A stretch of DNA of 64,000 bases from TMP-86 sp044226865. GTDB lineage: Bacteria; Pseudomonadota; Gammaproteobacteria; Steroidobacterales; Steroidobacteraceae. This document shows positions 17,267 through 25,958 of the stretch, one piece after another. The stretch's first letter is position 1, and every line of letters starts with the position of its first letter. Under the pieces are notes generated by a model. It was not told the origin of the DNA, ran no database searches, and saw only the letters and a program-made list of their open reading frames with translations. The position numbers and the translations under genes are program-made. The stretch covers positions 186,001 to 250,000 of the forward strand of contig JBGAGE010000003.1 of assembly GCA_044226865.1 (NCBI GenBank), given 5' to 3'.

Positions 17267-18180
17267 ATCGGAGCGTCGACTACGGTGAATACCAGGCCAC
17301 GTTTCGCCCGCGTTCGCGCGGTGTTCTGCTCGACGCCGCGCGCTCGGCGTATCGGTTCATTCGTCGCCGGGTGGTGTACGACACGCTGATGTACCCGGCA
17401 GCAGCCTTCCTGCATCACAGGCTGTTGCAGACGAGCGATCGCAGCCAGGGGCACACCTATACCGGCTTTCATCGGACGCCGGCCCAGCTTCAGGCCATCT
17501 GCGGGCCGGTTCTCGACCATGTCTTGGGTCCACGGCGCGACGGGGGCTCCCTGGATGTCCTGGTGTTCGCAGGCTCCAACGGCGCCGAAGCGTATACGTT
17601 GGCATCGGTGCTCAGGAATTGCCTGCCGAACACCGCGCTGCGGATCGTGTGTTCCGATCTCCACGAGGAAATGGTGGCCCGCGGCCGCGCTGGCCGCTAT
17701 ACGCGCGATGAGGTCCTGCACCACCCGCATATCACCGAGCATTTCCTGCAGTCCACGTTCGACTACGATGGTGATACGTTCGTGGTCAAGCCCGACATTC
17801 GCTCGCTGGTGAGCTTCCGGACAGCCAACCTGCTCGATTCCGCCCTGCCCAGCCAATTCGCTCCGGCCGAACTGGTGCTGGCCCAGAACGTCATGTTCCA
17901 CCTGCGCCCGGCTGATGCCGAACGGGCCTTCACCCACGTCGCCGCCCTGCTGAAGCCGCGCAGCGCCTTGTGCATCAATGGCATGGACCTCGGACTTCGT
18001 ACCCGGCTCACCCAGGAAGCCGGCCTTGCGCCCCTGGCCTTCAACGCGCGGAGCATTCACGACGAGTCCCGAAGCCACATCTCCGCGGCCTGGTGGCGGT
18101 ACTACTACGGCCTGGAGCCCTATTGGGCGTTGCAGCCGGACCACCGGCGGCGTTACGCCACGATCTTCCTGAAGGGTTGA
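17263..18180 (+). CDS. CheR-type SAM-dependent methyltransferase
   Basis: A 305-residue protein whose core follows the CheR layout: LVFAGSNGAEAYTLASVLRN replaces the usual 'GCSTGEEPYS' SAM motif, ALRIVCSDLHEEMVARGRAG matches the 'a-tDi-...a-a-G-Y' segment, and LVLAQNVMFHLRPADAERAF corresponds to 'crNvliYf'. It lacks recognisable CheR N-terminal and TPR domains and lies far from chemotaxis genes, so the substrate is probably a small molecule or glycan. It is the last gene of the operon, starting at an ATGA overlap. The sequence FHRTPAQLQAI near residue 70 may be an N-terminal recognition element. Confidence 0.75.
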   Translation: MNRSVDYGEYQATFRPRSRGVLLDAARSAYRFIRRRVVYDTLMYPAAAFLHHRLLQTSDRSQGHTYTGFHRTPAQLQAICGPVLDHVLGPRRDGGSLDVLVFAGSNGAEAYTLASVLRNCLPNTALRIVCSDLHEEMVARGRAGRYTRDEVLHHPHITEHFLQSTFDYDGDTFVVKPDIRSLVSFRTANLLDSALPSQFAPAELVLAQNVMFHLRPADAERAFTHVAALLKPRSALCINGMDLGLRTRLTQEAGLAPLAFNARSIHDESRSHISAAWWRYYYGLEPYWALQPDHRRRYATIFLKG

Positions 18181-18191
18181 AGAAGACGGAT

Positions 18192-18216
18192 GCGGCCGCC
18201 GGAAACGGCGCGCCGC
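18192..18216. terminator. GAAA-tetraloop hairpin between convergent operons
   Basis: GCGGCCGCCG pairs with CGGCGCGCCGC around a GAAA tetraloop, giving a 10-bp GC stem with one bulged C. It occupies almost all of the 37 bases between the CheR-type gene stop (18180) and the EpsB-like gene stop (18218). On the minus strand it is followed by a T-containing stretch. A bidirectional terminator is the likely role. Confidence 0.6.
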
Positions 18217-18217
18217 C

Positions 18218-19615
18218 TCAGCGGGCGCCCTTTCCCCAGAGGATGACCTCGACGGTCTGGATCAGGATGCTGAGGTCGAACAGCAGGTTGCGGTTCTTCA
18301 CGTAGTAGAGATCGTACTGCAGCTTCTCGGCCGCATCATTGACCGAAGCCCCGTACGGATAGCACAGCTGCGCCCAGCCGGTGATGCCGGGTTTGACGAA
18401 GTGGCGCTCGCGGTAGAACGGGATTTCCTTGTCGAGCTGCCCCACGAATTCCGGCCGTTCCGGCCGGGGCCCCACCAGGCTCATGTCCCCGACCAGCACG
18501 TTGATGATCTGCGGCAACTCGTCGAGACGGGCCTTGCGAATAAAGCCGCCGACGCGAGTGACTCGAGAATCGCCGCTCGTCGCCCATTGGGCGCCATGAC
18601 GTTCGGCATCGACGTTCATACTGCGGAATTTGATCACGCGGAACGGGCGGCCCTCGAGTCCCACACGGGTCTGCAGGTAGAAGATCGGCGCACGCAGCCC
18701 GTCCTCCAGCTTGATCGCCAATGTCACCAGCAGGATCAGCGGCCAGGAAATCGCCAGAATCAGCGAGGCCATGATCACATCGAAGGCCCGCGCGGACATC
18801 TCGCGCAGAACGCCGCGGTGAAAGCCGTCGCCGAAGATCAGCCAGCTGGGATTGAGGACGTCCAGGCGCAGTTTGCCGGTCTCCCGCTCGAGGAAACTCT
18901 GCAGATCGTTGACCAGGATTCCGCTCATGCGGCAGGCCAGCAGGTCCTGCGCGGGGAAGCCGCTGCGGCGGTCGTCCATCGCGACGACGATCTCGTCGAT
19001 GTCATGTTCCTCGCAAAATTCGCGCAGCGAGGAAGGGACGGGAATGACCTTTTCACGGCATTCGCTCGACTCCGCATCATTCGGCGAGCGCAGGCAGGCG
19101 ACGACGACGAAGCCGCGGCGATCGCTCCGGCGCCGCAGGCGCGACAAGCTCGACACCGCATGACGGCCGGCGCCCAGCATGACGATCCGCATCTTGAACA
19201 TATCCTCGTCGATGATCCTGAGCAGGAACAGGCGGAAGGCGGCACATACCGTGAACCCGACAAGGATCGACAGCCCCAGCAAGCCCCGGCCGACGAACAG
19301 GAATGGGAACACGTACGCGAGCACGGCGAGGACCACGAAGGTGGCCAGCGAGGCGACCAGCAGGCGCAGGCCGATACCCATGGTTCCTGCACGCTGACGA
19401 TTGCTGTAAAGCCCGGTGGCGAGCATGCCGGTGAGCGCCACCATCGCAAAGGACGCGCCGAAGCGCCAAAAAGGCCCAAACTGGCGCTGCGCTTCCTGGA
19501 CGCCCTCTTCGAAACGGATCAGTGCCGCCAGGTAGGGAGCAGCGAAGAACGCCACGCCCTCGACGGCGGCGATCACGAGAAGGGAAAAGTGAAGATAGTG
19601 CCGGAATACGCGCAT
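18218..19615 (-). CDS. Initiating phosphoglycosyl transferase, XrtA/PEP-CTERM type (EpsB-like)
   Basis: A 465-residue protein with four to five N-terminal helices, a CoA-binding-like Rossmann segment (RIVMLGAGRHAVSSL), a further helix (FDVIMASLILAISWPLILL) and a C-terminal bacterial sugar transferase domain: VIKFRSMNVDAERHG, RKARLDELPQIINVL, GDMSLVGPRPERPEFV. This is the WbaP/EpsB arrangement; the TIGR03013 family accompanies exosortase A loci. It attaches the first sugar-1-phosphate to undecaprenyl phosphate. The ATG at 19615 (MRVFRHYLHFS) is preferred; the frame also reaches a TTG at 19633. It faces the HMG-CoA-synthase operon head-on. Confidence 0.93.
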   Translation of the reverse strand: MRVFRHYLHFSLLVIAAVEGVAFFAAPYLAALIRFEEGVQEAQRQFGPFWRFGASFAMVALTGMLATGLYSNRQRAGTMGIGLRLLVASLATFVVLAVLAYVFPFLFVGRGLLGLSILVGFTVCAAFRLFLLRIIDEDMFKMRIVMLGAGRHAVSSLSRLRRRSDRRGFVVVACLRSPNDAESSECREKVIPVPSSLREFCEEHDIDEIVVAMDDRRSGFPAQDLLACRMSGILVNDLQSFLERETGKLRLDVLNPSWLIFGDGFHRGVLREMSARAFDVIMASLILAISWPLILLVTLAIKLEDGLRAPIFYLQTRVGLEGRPFRVIKFRSMNVDAERHGAQWATSGDSRVTRVGGFIRKARLDELPQIINVLVGDMSLVGPRPERPEFVGQLDKEIPFYRERHFVKPGITGWAQLCYPYGASVNDAAEKLQYDLYYVKNRNLLFDLSILIQTVEVILWGKGAR

Positions 19616-19760
19616 TACCCACGTCCAATCCAATTGTCAGCAGGTGTTCGCATGGTATTGAGTGCTTGCGGTGGCGCGGCGCCGATTAACCATAAGATCG
19701 ATGTTAAAGTGGAATTGTTGCGGGAAGATTGACGCAGGCAACATACCGGCAGTCCAGTTC

Positions 19761-20795
19761 TCACGCGCATGCAGGATTGGTGATCTGGTTCTCGATTTCA
19801 GGCCGCGCCGGCCGGCGGCCCGTCAGTCCCGCGGCGGTTTGTTCGTGGGCTTCATCCCAAAGGCGGGCCATCTCGGCGAAAGTGTCCGCCGTTGCGAAGG
19901 CGCGCTTGCCGTTGACGCTGCGTGCCGCTTTAAGAATGAAGGTCTTGCAGGCGGCGGCGAGCGCCTCGAACGCGGCGATGGCGGCACTGAACTCCCCACC
20001 GCCGTGGATGTCGAGCCAGCGCAGATTCTCGGCGCACAATTCGCTGGCCGCGCCCAGCTGACGCGTGGTCCCGAATGCCCAGGCATGGTAGTAGGACAGC
20101 CCCCGCTCCTGCAGCGTCCCGAGGTCGCGCTCGAACCGAGCACGGAACCGATCGATGGGATTGACCTGTGGCCAGCGCGCACGGTGGGCTCGCCAGAGAT
20201 TCAATGACGCCTCCACCAGGTCGCCCGTAGGCCGCCGGATCATGCGGTCGAGGCGAATCACCTCGGCGAACAGCGGTAACTCACGCCCCGCGCCGTCAAG
20301 CTGGAACAACCCGCGGAAATCCTCTGCTTCCAGCACGAAGAACCCTGCATTGTGGAAATAGCCAAGCCGCTGACCCGCCACATCGAGCTCGGCGAGGACG
20401 ATGGTCGACTTGGAATGGTGACGCCGGTAATCGGTCGCCGCGACGTCGGGCAACCAGTAGGCGTCGGCTTCGGTCGCCACCAGGCAACCCTCCTCCAGCA
20501 ATTCACCCGCGTGCTCGAGCAGCGGCCGCCAGACGTTGAGCTCCTGCACGTCGAGGCCGTAGAGATCGCGCAGCTCATCATGATGTGGCTTGAAGAACGT
20601 CCATTGACCGCCGAGGAAGTCGATGGCTGAGGCGAACGGCAACATCGCCAGGGGCTCGAGCCGGAGCGCGTGCAGAACCTCGATCCACACATCGACGTAG
20701 CAGTTCTTCTCCACCCAGATCCGCTGTTCGGCATGCAGGGAATGCCGCGGATAGCGGCCGGCGTCGAGTCCGGCGATGGCCGCGAGCCTCGTCAC
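19761..20795 (-). CDS. DUF1839 family protein
   Basis: A 344-residue soluble protein of unknown activity that matches the DUF1839 pattern: LHAEQRIWVEKNCYVDVWIE, FASAIDFLGGQWTFFKPHHD, LYGLDVQELNVW and VATEADAYWLPD. Start is the GTG at 20795, overlapping the stop of the ligase gene (GTGA). DUF1839 genes commonly sit beside amino acid:carrier-protein ligases; a catalytic or transfer role in handling the aminoacyl-carrier protein is inferred. The conserved acidic, Cys and His residues in the first 150 positions suggest an enzyme. Confidence 0.82.
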   Translation of the reverse strand: MTRLAAIAGLDAGRYPRHSLHAEQRIWVEKNCYVDVWIEVLHALRLEPLAMLPFASAIDFLGGQWTFFKPHHDELRDLYGLDVQELNVWRPLLEHAGELLEEGCLVATEADAYWLPDVAATDYRRHHSKSTIVLAELDVAGQRLGYFHNAGFFVLEAEDFRGLFQLDGAGRELPLFAEVIRLDRMIRRPTGDLVEASLNLWRAHRARWPQVNPIDRFRARFERDLGTLQERGLSYYHAWAFGTTRQLGAASELCAENLRWLDIHGGGEFSAAIAAFEALAAACKTFILKAARSVNGKRAFATADTFAEMARLWDEAHEQTAAGLTGRRPARPEIENQITNPACA

Positions 20796-21730
20796 GCTGC
20801 GCCGCCCGCCTTGCCAGCCGGCTCCCACAGGAGTTGCTGTACCGGCGCAGGCCAATGCCGCACATCGAAACCGTGGGCGCGGAACAGGGCCATCACGATT
20901 CGTTCCAATCCAAATCCCAGGCATGCCGTGCTGGCCTGCCCACCGTCGGCGGTACGGATGCCGAAAATGGATCCGAAATGGTCCTGATGGAAATTGAAGG
21001 AGCATACCGCGGTAGGTTCCTCGAGGGAGATCACCGGGACCAGCACCTCGAACTTCAACTTCTGTCCTTTTTGATTGGCGGCCAGCATCTTGCCACCACG
21101 GCCGAAAAACGGATCCGATGCGACGTCGGAATGCGCCGGCAAGCCGAGCGAACGGAGCAAATCGAGCCCCCGCTGCAACCACATGTCACGCCACGCCAGC
21201 ACCTGCTCGGGAGTGCCGGCCCGGACGAACTCGCGAACCCGGAAGGATTGCATGCGTGTCGGTTCCGGCGAAGGTTCGTGGCGATAGACCCAGTTGAGCA
21301 TGCTGACCAGTCGCCCCGCCTGGGGCAGCGTGCCGGCAAAGCTCGGGTAAACCGGATAACAGGCAGCGGGATTGAGCACCACATCCGTCATGCGCAGCAT
21401 TTCGCCCCACGGCTCGCCTGCGTTCGCCTTCGCGGCAAGCGACTTGGCTTCCAGCTCCTTGCCGTAGAAGCTGTGCACGGCGCCGCAAAGGTGCGGGAAG
21501 GAGTCGAGGTAATGCACTTGTTCGAGGATCTTGCGGCTGATCACCGGGGGAAAGGTGAATACCTCCGCTTCGTCGTGCATGGCCACGCGGGAAATCAGCG
21601 CATTGAGCCGCTCCAGCACGTCTTCGAAGCGCGCGCCGCGGCCGAACGCCCCGGGGACGCCCACGGGCACGATCAAGCCATGGCGGACAAGGCCGTCGTA
21701 GAAGCCTGCGCAATCGTACTCAGGCGCCAT
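20792..21730 (-). CDS. Amino acid--[carrier protein] ligase (class II aaRS-like)
   Basis: A 312-residue truncated class II synthetase resembling atypical SerRS. It lacks a tRNA-binding domain. Motif 2-like FRVREFVRAGTPEQ and motif 3-like ACLGFGLERI are present. Candidate zinc ligands are Cys124 (PAACYPVYP), Glu167 and Cys270, spaced as in the characterised Bradyrhizobium enzyme as I recall it (131, 176, 279). Such enzymes activate small amino acids such as glycine or alanine with ATP and load them on a dedicated carrier protein. A carrier protein gene is present at 28486. The stop overlaps the DUF1839 start; the start overlaps the acyl-CoA dehydrogenase gene by 11 bases. Confidence 0.9.
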   Translation of the reverse strand: MAPEYDCAGFYDGLVRHGLIVPVGVPGAFGRGARFEDVLERLNALISRVAMHDEAEVFTFPPVISRKILEQVHYLDSFPHLCGAVHSFYGKELEAKSLAAKANAGEPWGEMLRMTDVVLNPAACYPVYPSFAGTLPQAGRLVSMLNWVYRHEPSPEPTRMQSFRVREFVRAGTPEQVLAWRDMWLQRGLDLLRSLGLPAHSDVASDPFFGRGGKMLAANQKGQKLKFEVLVPVISLEEPTAVCSFNFHQDHFGSIFGIRTADGGQASTACLGFGLERIVMALFRAHGFDVRHWPAPVQQLLWEPAGKAGGAA

Positions 21731-22913
21731 TGAATTGATCCTTGCAGACCATCAACATTGCCGCGCTCTTGGCGGTGATGCGTTCGTTGGAGATCATCAA
21801 CGCGCCCGACAGGGCGTCGCGATAGTGCCGTCCCAAGCTGAATTTCGAGTCGTTCTTATACGCCATGATTCCGATGATCTGCAGCGCCTGATGCACGACC
21901 TGCGGAATGGCCTCCGACATGCCGATCTTCATGTTGTTGAATTTCAGCGCCCAGCCCATGCTCATGAGCTCCTGGCGGCCGTCGGGCCGCGCGTCGACCT
22001 CGTCGAACTCGCGCGCCAAGCCCTGCCAACCGAGCCGCAGCATCTGCAGGCGGGTGTTCACCTCGGCAAGGCTCGACGCATTCTCCGGAATGGTGCCCGG
22101 TGTCTTGCGCGCCGCGGCTCGCACGAATTCCGCCGCCCGGCTCACCGCGGAAGCGCCGATGCCCCACCACAGCGCCGACCACAGTATGTGGGAGTAAGGC
22201 ACCATCGACTGGGCGGCGCAATCCGCGAACGGACCGGGCAAAATCTGCTGGATGTCGCCGCGCGACTTGAGCGAGAAGCCCGGACTGCAGGTTCCACGCA
22301 TGCCCATCGTGTCCCAGCTCGTGGTTTGCTTGAGCTCATATTCCCCGGGAAGCACCAACACCAGCACCTGATCGCTCGCGGCGGCGTCGGCGGCACGCCG
22401 GCAGGTCACGAGAATGCCGTCGGCATGGGCGCAGTACGAACCCGTCGTGGCTTCCTTGTCGAGCTTGAAGCGCGAACCATCGCGCTCGACGGCACAGATG
22501 CTCGAACGCGTGTCACCGAAGGTTCCCACCTCCGAGGTGATCGAGGCGAGCAGGAACTGCTGCCGCGCGGCCTCGGCCAGGAACTTCATCAGCGCCGGTG
22601 ATTGGCGTCCGTGGCGGGCGATGCAAGCCACCTGGATGTAGTGCATCGCCAGCACCATGGCGCTGGATCCGCAACCCTGCGCCACCGTCGCGCACAGCGA
22701 GGCAAGACGCGCCATGTTGAGTCCCGCACCGCCGCATTCGCGTGGTATGCCGGCGCCGAGCAGCCGCGCCGCGCGCAGCGCATCGATGGTCTCCTGCGGG
22801 AAGCGCGCTTTGGTATCGACGTCGTCGGCATGCCGCAAGGCGACCCCATCGGCGATTTCACGCGCCGCGGCATGGAGTCGTTCAAATTCGTCGCTGGCTC
22901 CTGATCCGTCCAT
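21720..22913 (-). CDS. Acyl-CoA dehydrogenase family flavoprotein
   Basis: A 397-residue protein with the acyl-CoA dehydrogenase fold: N-terminal helical part (FPQETIDALRAARLLGAGIP), the ASITSEVGTFGDTRSS flavin/substrate segment, a central beta domain (TSWDTMGMRGTCSPGF), and a C-terminal helical domain (VVHQALQIIGIMAYKNDSKF). The ATG at 22913 has GGAG about 9 bases upstream; a GTG at 22976 is possible. Members of this superfamily also oxidise aminoacyl-carrier proteins, for example prolyl-carrier proteins in pyrrole formation, which fits its neighbours. Substrate is not known. Confidence 0.87.
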   Translation of the reverse strand: MDGSGASDEFERLHAAAREIADGVALRHADDVDTKARFPQETIDALRAARLLGAGIPRECGGAGLNMARLASLCATVAQGCGSSAMVLAMHYIQVACIARHGRQSPALMKFLAEAARQQFLLASITSEVGTFGDTRSSICAVERDGSRFKLDKEATTGSYCAHADGILVTCRRAADAAASDQVLVLVLPGEYELKQTTSWDTMGMRGTCSPGFSLKSRGDIQQILPGPFADCAAQSMVPYSHILWSALWWGIGASAVSRAAEFVRAAARKTPGTIPENASSLAEVNTRLQMLRLGWQGLAREFDEVDARPDGRQELMSMGWALKFNNMKIGMSEAIPQVVHQALQIIGIMAYKNDSKFSLGRHYRDALSGALMISNERITAKSAAMLMVCKDQFNGA

Positions 22914-23019
22914 CGTTCCGTTCTCCGCCTCTGTTGCCCTGAAGGGCTGATGGGACGCCACGTTATGTCCCACCACCCGCTGGAAATGCCATTGTCGTTG
23001 AGGGGGCGGTCACTGTCTG

Positions 23020-24192
23020 TTACCCGCTCCGCAAAAGAGAACGGACCTCCGAGGAAGGCGTGAAGTGCGCCTTCAAGGCGAGAAAGTGGCGTTCGTACAG
23101 GCGGAATGACAGCCATCCGCAGCCATACGTCAGCATCACCATGAGAAGGCAGTAGCCAAGCCCGGGAACGAGGTGCTGCGATGCCCCCTCGAAGCCGCGC
23201 GCCAGGATGTGCGCTCCGAGGGTCTTTTCAAGCAATGGACCAAAGATATACATCGCATAGCTGTAACGGCCCACGCTACCCAGAAGCGTCATCCGCAGCG
23301 GCCGGCGCCAGGTTCCGGCAGAGCCGTCATGGCGGACGCAATCCAACACCAGTACGGCGAAAGCCAGCGAGAACAGCGAATAGCCCACGACCTGGGTCAC
23401 CGGATGCAGACGTTCATACACGTGGCTCATCAGAGCGACGGCAACCAGAGCACCGCACACCAGCCAACGCACGGATGCCATCCGATCCACGCAACCTTGC
23501 GACCCTCCGGGCAATCGCACCAGCGCCGCGCCCGCCGCACCGGCCGCCAATGCATCCATACGGCAGACGGTGATCATGTAGACCGCTTCGGGATCAGCGC
23601 CGTGCCAAATCATCAGCGCCCGGATGAGAGGAGCGGCCAGCATCAGAAATGCGCAGGTCTGAATGACCCGGACTGGACGCATGCGCCACAACAACAGCGG
23701 CCACAACAGGTAGAACTGTTCTTCCACGCACAGCGACCAAAAGTGCGCGAACGGGCGGGTGTTGGTCCAGTCAGCCTGTACCCAGTTCGCGAGGTACGTC
23801 CAAAGCCAGGCCTCGTGGCCGAACGCGCTGCGCCACGACGCCACCGTCGGTGATACCGCCGGTAAGACGAGGAACGCCATGATCAGCACGCCGTAATACA
23901 GCGGAAAGATCCGCAGCGCGCGACGCGCGAGGAAATTACGGAGGTAGCCGGGAGATCCCTGCGAATCCAGCAGGATCCCCGAGATCAGAAAGCCCGACAG
24001 CACGAAGAACAACTGCACGCCGACCCAGCCCAGATCCAAGGCCAGTTTGAACTCCTTGACGGGAAACTCATGGCCCTGAAGCGGACTGAACGTGTGCAAA
24101 AGCACCGCGAGGATCGCGAGGCCTCGCAATCCGTCCAATTCAGGCACCCGGCATGGCGCGACACACTGCACCTTGCGTGGATGAGTCATCAT
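23020..24192 (-). CDS. Acyltransferase 3 family membrane protein
   Basis: A 390-residue polytopic protein of the OafA/YrhL type. It has ELDGLRGLAILAVLLHTFSP (the R and H of the catalytic region), WVGVQLFFVLSGFLISGILL and NFLARRALRIFPLYYG, all family hallmarks, and about ten helices. It should O-acylate a lipid-linked sugar using a cytoplasmic acyl donor. No SGNH domain follows. It starts at an ATGA overlap with the upstream hydrolase gene. It and the carrier protein at the head of the operon suggest a donor other than plain acetyl-CoA (inference). Confidence 0.9.
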   Translation of the reverse strand: MMTHPRKVQCVAPCRVPELDGLRGLAILAVLLHTFSPLQGHEFPVKEFKLALDLGWVGVQLFFVLSGFLISGILLDSQGSPGYLRNFLARRALRIFPLYYGVLIMAFLVLPAVSPTVASWRSAFGHEAWLWTYLANWVQADWTNTRPFAHFWSLCVEEQFYLLWPLLLWRMRPVRVIQTCAFLMLAAPLIRALMIWHGADPEAVYMITVCRMDALAAGAAGAALVRLPGGSQGCVDRMASVRWLVCGALVAVALMSHVYERLHPVTQVVGYSLFSLAFAVLVLDCVRHDGSAGTWRRPLRMTLLGSVGRYSYAMYIFGPLLEKTLGAHILARGFEGASQHLVPGLGYCLLMVMLTYGCGWLSFRLYERHFLALKAHFTPSSEVRSLLRSG

Positions 24193-25958
24193 CCCGGCTT
24201 TCCGTCGAGGTGAAGGAACAACTGCTCGAACATCCGCTCCCGAGGAACGCGCGTGGTGAATGTGTGGTCCGCGCCGTCGACAAAGTCGATTCGCAGCAAG
24301 TCCGAATGCCCCAGACGGCGCACGGTCGCGCCTGCCTGCAAGTGCAGCAGGTCGACGCCGGGCTCACCGCGCGAGAAGATGAACCGCATGCGCACGCCGC
24401 GCCGGGAGATCCCCTCCAGTTCGGCCGCGAGGCTCCAGCCCCGCCCGCCGATGCCAACGTGCCGGGCGGCGTCCGCGGCAGCCGCGCGGATCCGTTCGCC
24501 GGCGTGCACGGCAAGATTGCGCAGGGCTGCCCCCAACGCGACCCGGCCACGCAGCATGCGCGCCCAGGTGTCTGGCCGGAACAGATTGCGGCGGTACCGC
24601 CCGACGTCTCGCACCACCTCATGCGGGGAGAGTTGATCGTCCAGGCTCATGCCTTCGGTCCAGCGAAAGGTGAGCGGATTGAGCATCACGATCATGTCGA
24701 TCGGAACCTGCGCGACGGCGGCTTGCAATGCGTGGTAGGCGCCCGAACACAGCCCGACGACGATGACCTGCGAGGCCTGGAAGCGCGTGCGCAATGACTC
24801 GACGGCCTGCTGCACGTCATCGACCGCCGTGCGCGAATACACCACGTTTTCCTCCTCGCCCGGCGCGGCGATGCTGTCGCCGATACCGCCCACATCCAAC
24901 CGCATGGCAAGAAGCCCTTGCGCCGCCGCCCGCCGGGCCACATCCGTGGCCATCCTGCCGGGCCCGATCCGGTGCGTCGCACCCGCATTCAACAGCAGCA
25001 CGGCACGGCGGCCCGTGGCTGCCCGTTCGGCGGGCTCGCTCACCACGGCGAATAACCGGCTGTCGCTGCCCAGGTGCAAGGCGGTTTCGCGGATCGTGCT
25101 GCCACGACACCGCCAGGTTCCCGACACGGCCGGCTCCGGTGGCGGCAGCCGGGCCGGGCTCACCACCTGGTGCATGTCATCCACCGGCACCGACTGCAAC
25201 CAGCTCACCGCCGCCTGCAGGGCTGCACGCGGGACGACCCCCTTGTGAGGATTGGTCATCCAACGCGCGTAACCGGCAATCCGTTGCTGTTCGACCAGGC
25301 ACCCCTGCGTCCGGAGCCGTGCGGCCCACTCACCATTGACGGGCAAGTCGTCGCGATCGAGCATGAGCACATGCGCACCGGGCGGCCACGTTGCAGCGGT
25401 GGGATCGAGCGCGGCCAACTCCGACTGCGCCTGTGCGTTGAGCCCGAACCCAGCCGCCTCCAGGACCTCCGCCTGGCCGGCAGCGCTGCCTCCAGAAGTT
25501 GCCTGCAGCGCCCGTAGCTCACGCAGGTAAGCACGCGGTTGGGTCACGGGCGCCAGCGCGACGAACGCGCGCATCTCCTGCACCCCGCTCAGCGCGGCCA
25601 ACGTGGCACCCAGGCGCAGCCCCGCGAGCGCTACCGGCACGTCGCCCACCTGCGCCCTCAGCTCTTGCACGGCGAGGCGAATGCCCCGTTGCCACGCGCT
25701 CACGAGGCCGCCATCCGCGCACTCCCCCTCGGAATCGCCGGTCCCCGCGTAGTCGAAGCGCAGCGCAGCCATGCCGTGCACCGCCAGCAATTCGGCGAAC
25801 TCGCGCAGCGCCCGGTGTGCGCAGATCTCCTCGTATCCGAACGGATTGCAGATCACGACGCCCAGGCGCGGCCGCGCCGCGCCGACCGGCAGATGCAGCA
25901 ACCCGAAATGCTGCTCACCGGGCGGCCCGAAATACAGCGGGCGGAAGCGTGCGCTCAC
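24189..25958 (-). CDS. Double alpha/beta hydrolase, exosortase-A-associated hydrolase-like
   Basis: A 589-residue protein with two successive alpha/beta-hydrolase domains. Domain 1 (about 1-260) has VVICNPFGYEEICAHRALRE, LRFDYAGTGDSEG and GLRLG at 113-117. Domain 2 (about 280-589) has LLLNAGATHRIGPGR, AMRLDVGGIGDS and GLCSG at 402-406. These match the patterns of hydrolase 2 (TIGR03101) and hydrolase 1 (TIGR03100) of exosortase A loci, normally separate genes. The nucleophile position is Arg115 in domain 1 and Cys404 in domain 2 instead of Ser. The GTG start overlaps the GH2 stop as GTGA. A thioesterase or acyl-hydrolase role is possible. Confidence 0.8.
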   Translation of the reverse strand: MSARFRPLYFGPPGEQHFGLLHLPVGAARPRLGVVICNPFGYEEICAHRALREFAELLAVHGMAALRFDYAGTGDSEGECADGGLVSAWQRGIRLAVQELRAQVGDVPVALAGLRLGATLAALSGVQEMRAFVALAPVTQPRAYLRELRALQATSGGSAAGQAEVLEAAGFGLNAQAQSELAALDPTAATWPPGAHVLMLDRDDLPVNGEWAARLRTQGCLVEQQRIAGYARWMTNPHKGVVPRAALQAAVSWLQSVPVDDMHQVVSPARLPPPEPAVSGTWRCRGSTIRETALHLGSDSRLFAVVSEPAERAATGRRAVLLLNAGATHRIGPGRMATDVARRAAAQGLLAMRLDVGGIGDSIAAPGEEENVVYSRTAVDDVQQAVESLRTRFQASQVIVVGLCSGAYHALQAAVAQVPIDMIVMLNPLTFRWTEGMSLDDQLSPHEVVRDVGRYRRNLFRPDTWARMLRGRVALGAALRNLAVHAGERIRAAAADAARHVGIGGRGWSLAAELEGISRRGVRMRFIFSRGEPGVDLLHLQAGATVRRLGHSDLLRIDFVDGADHTFTTRVPRERMFEQLFLHLDGKPG

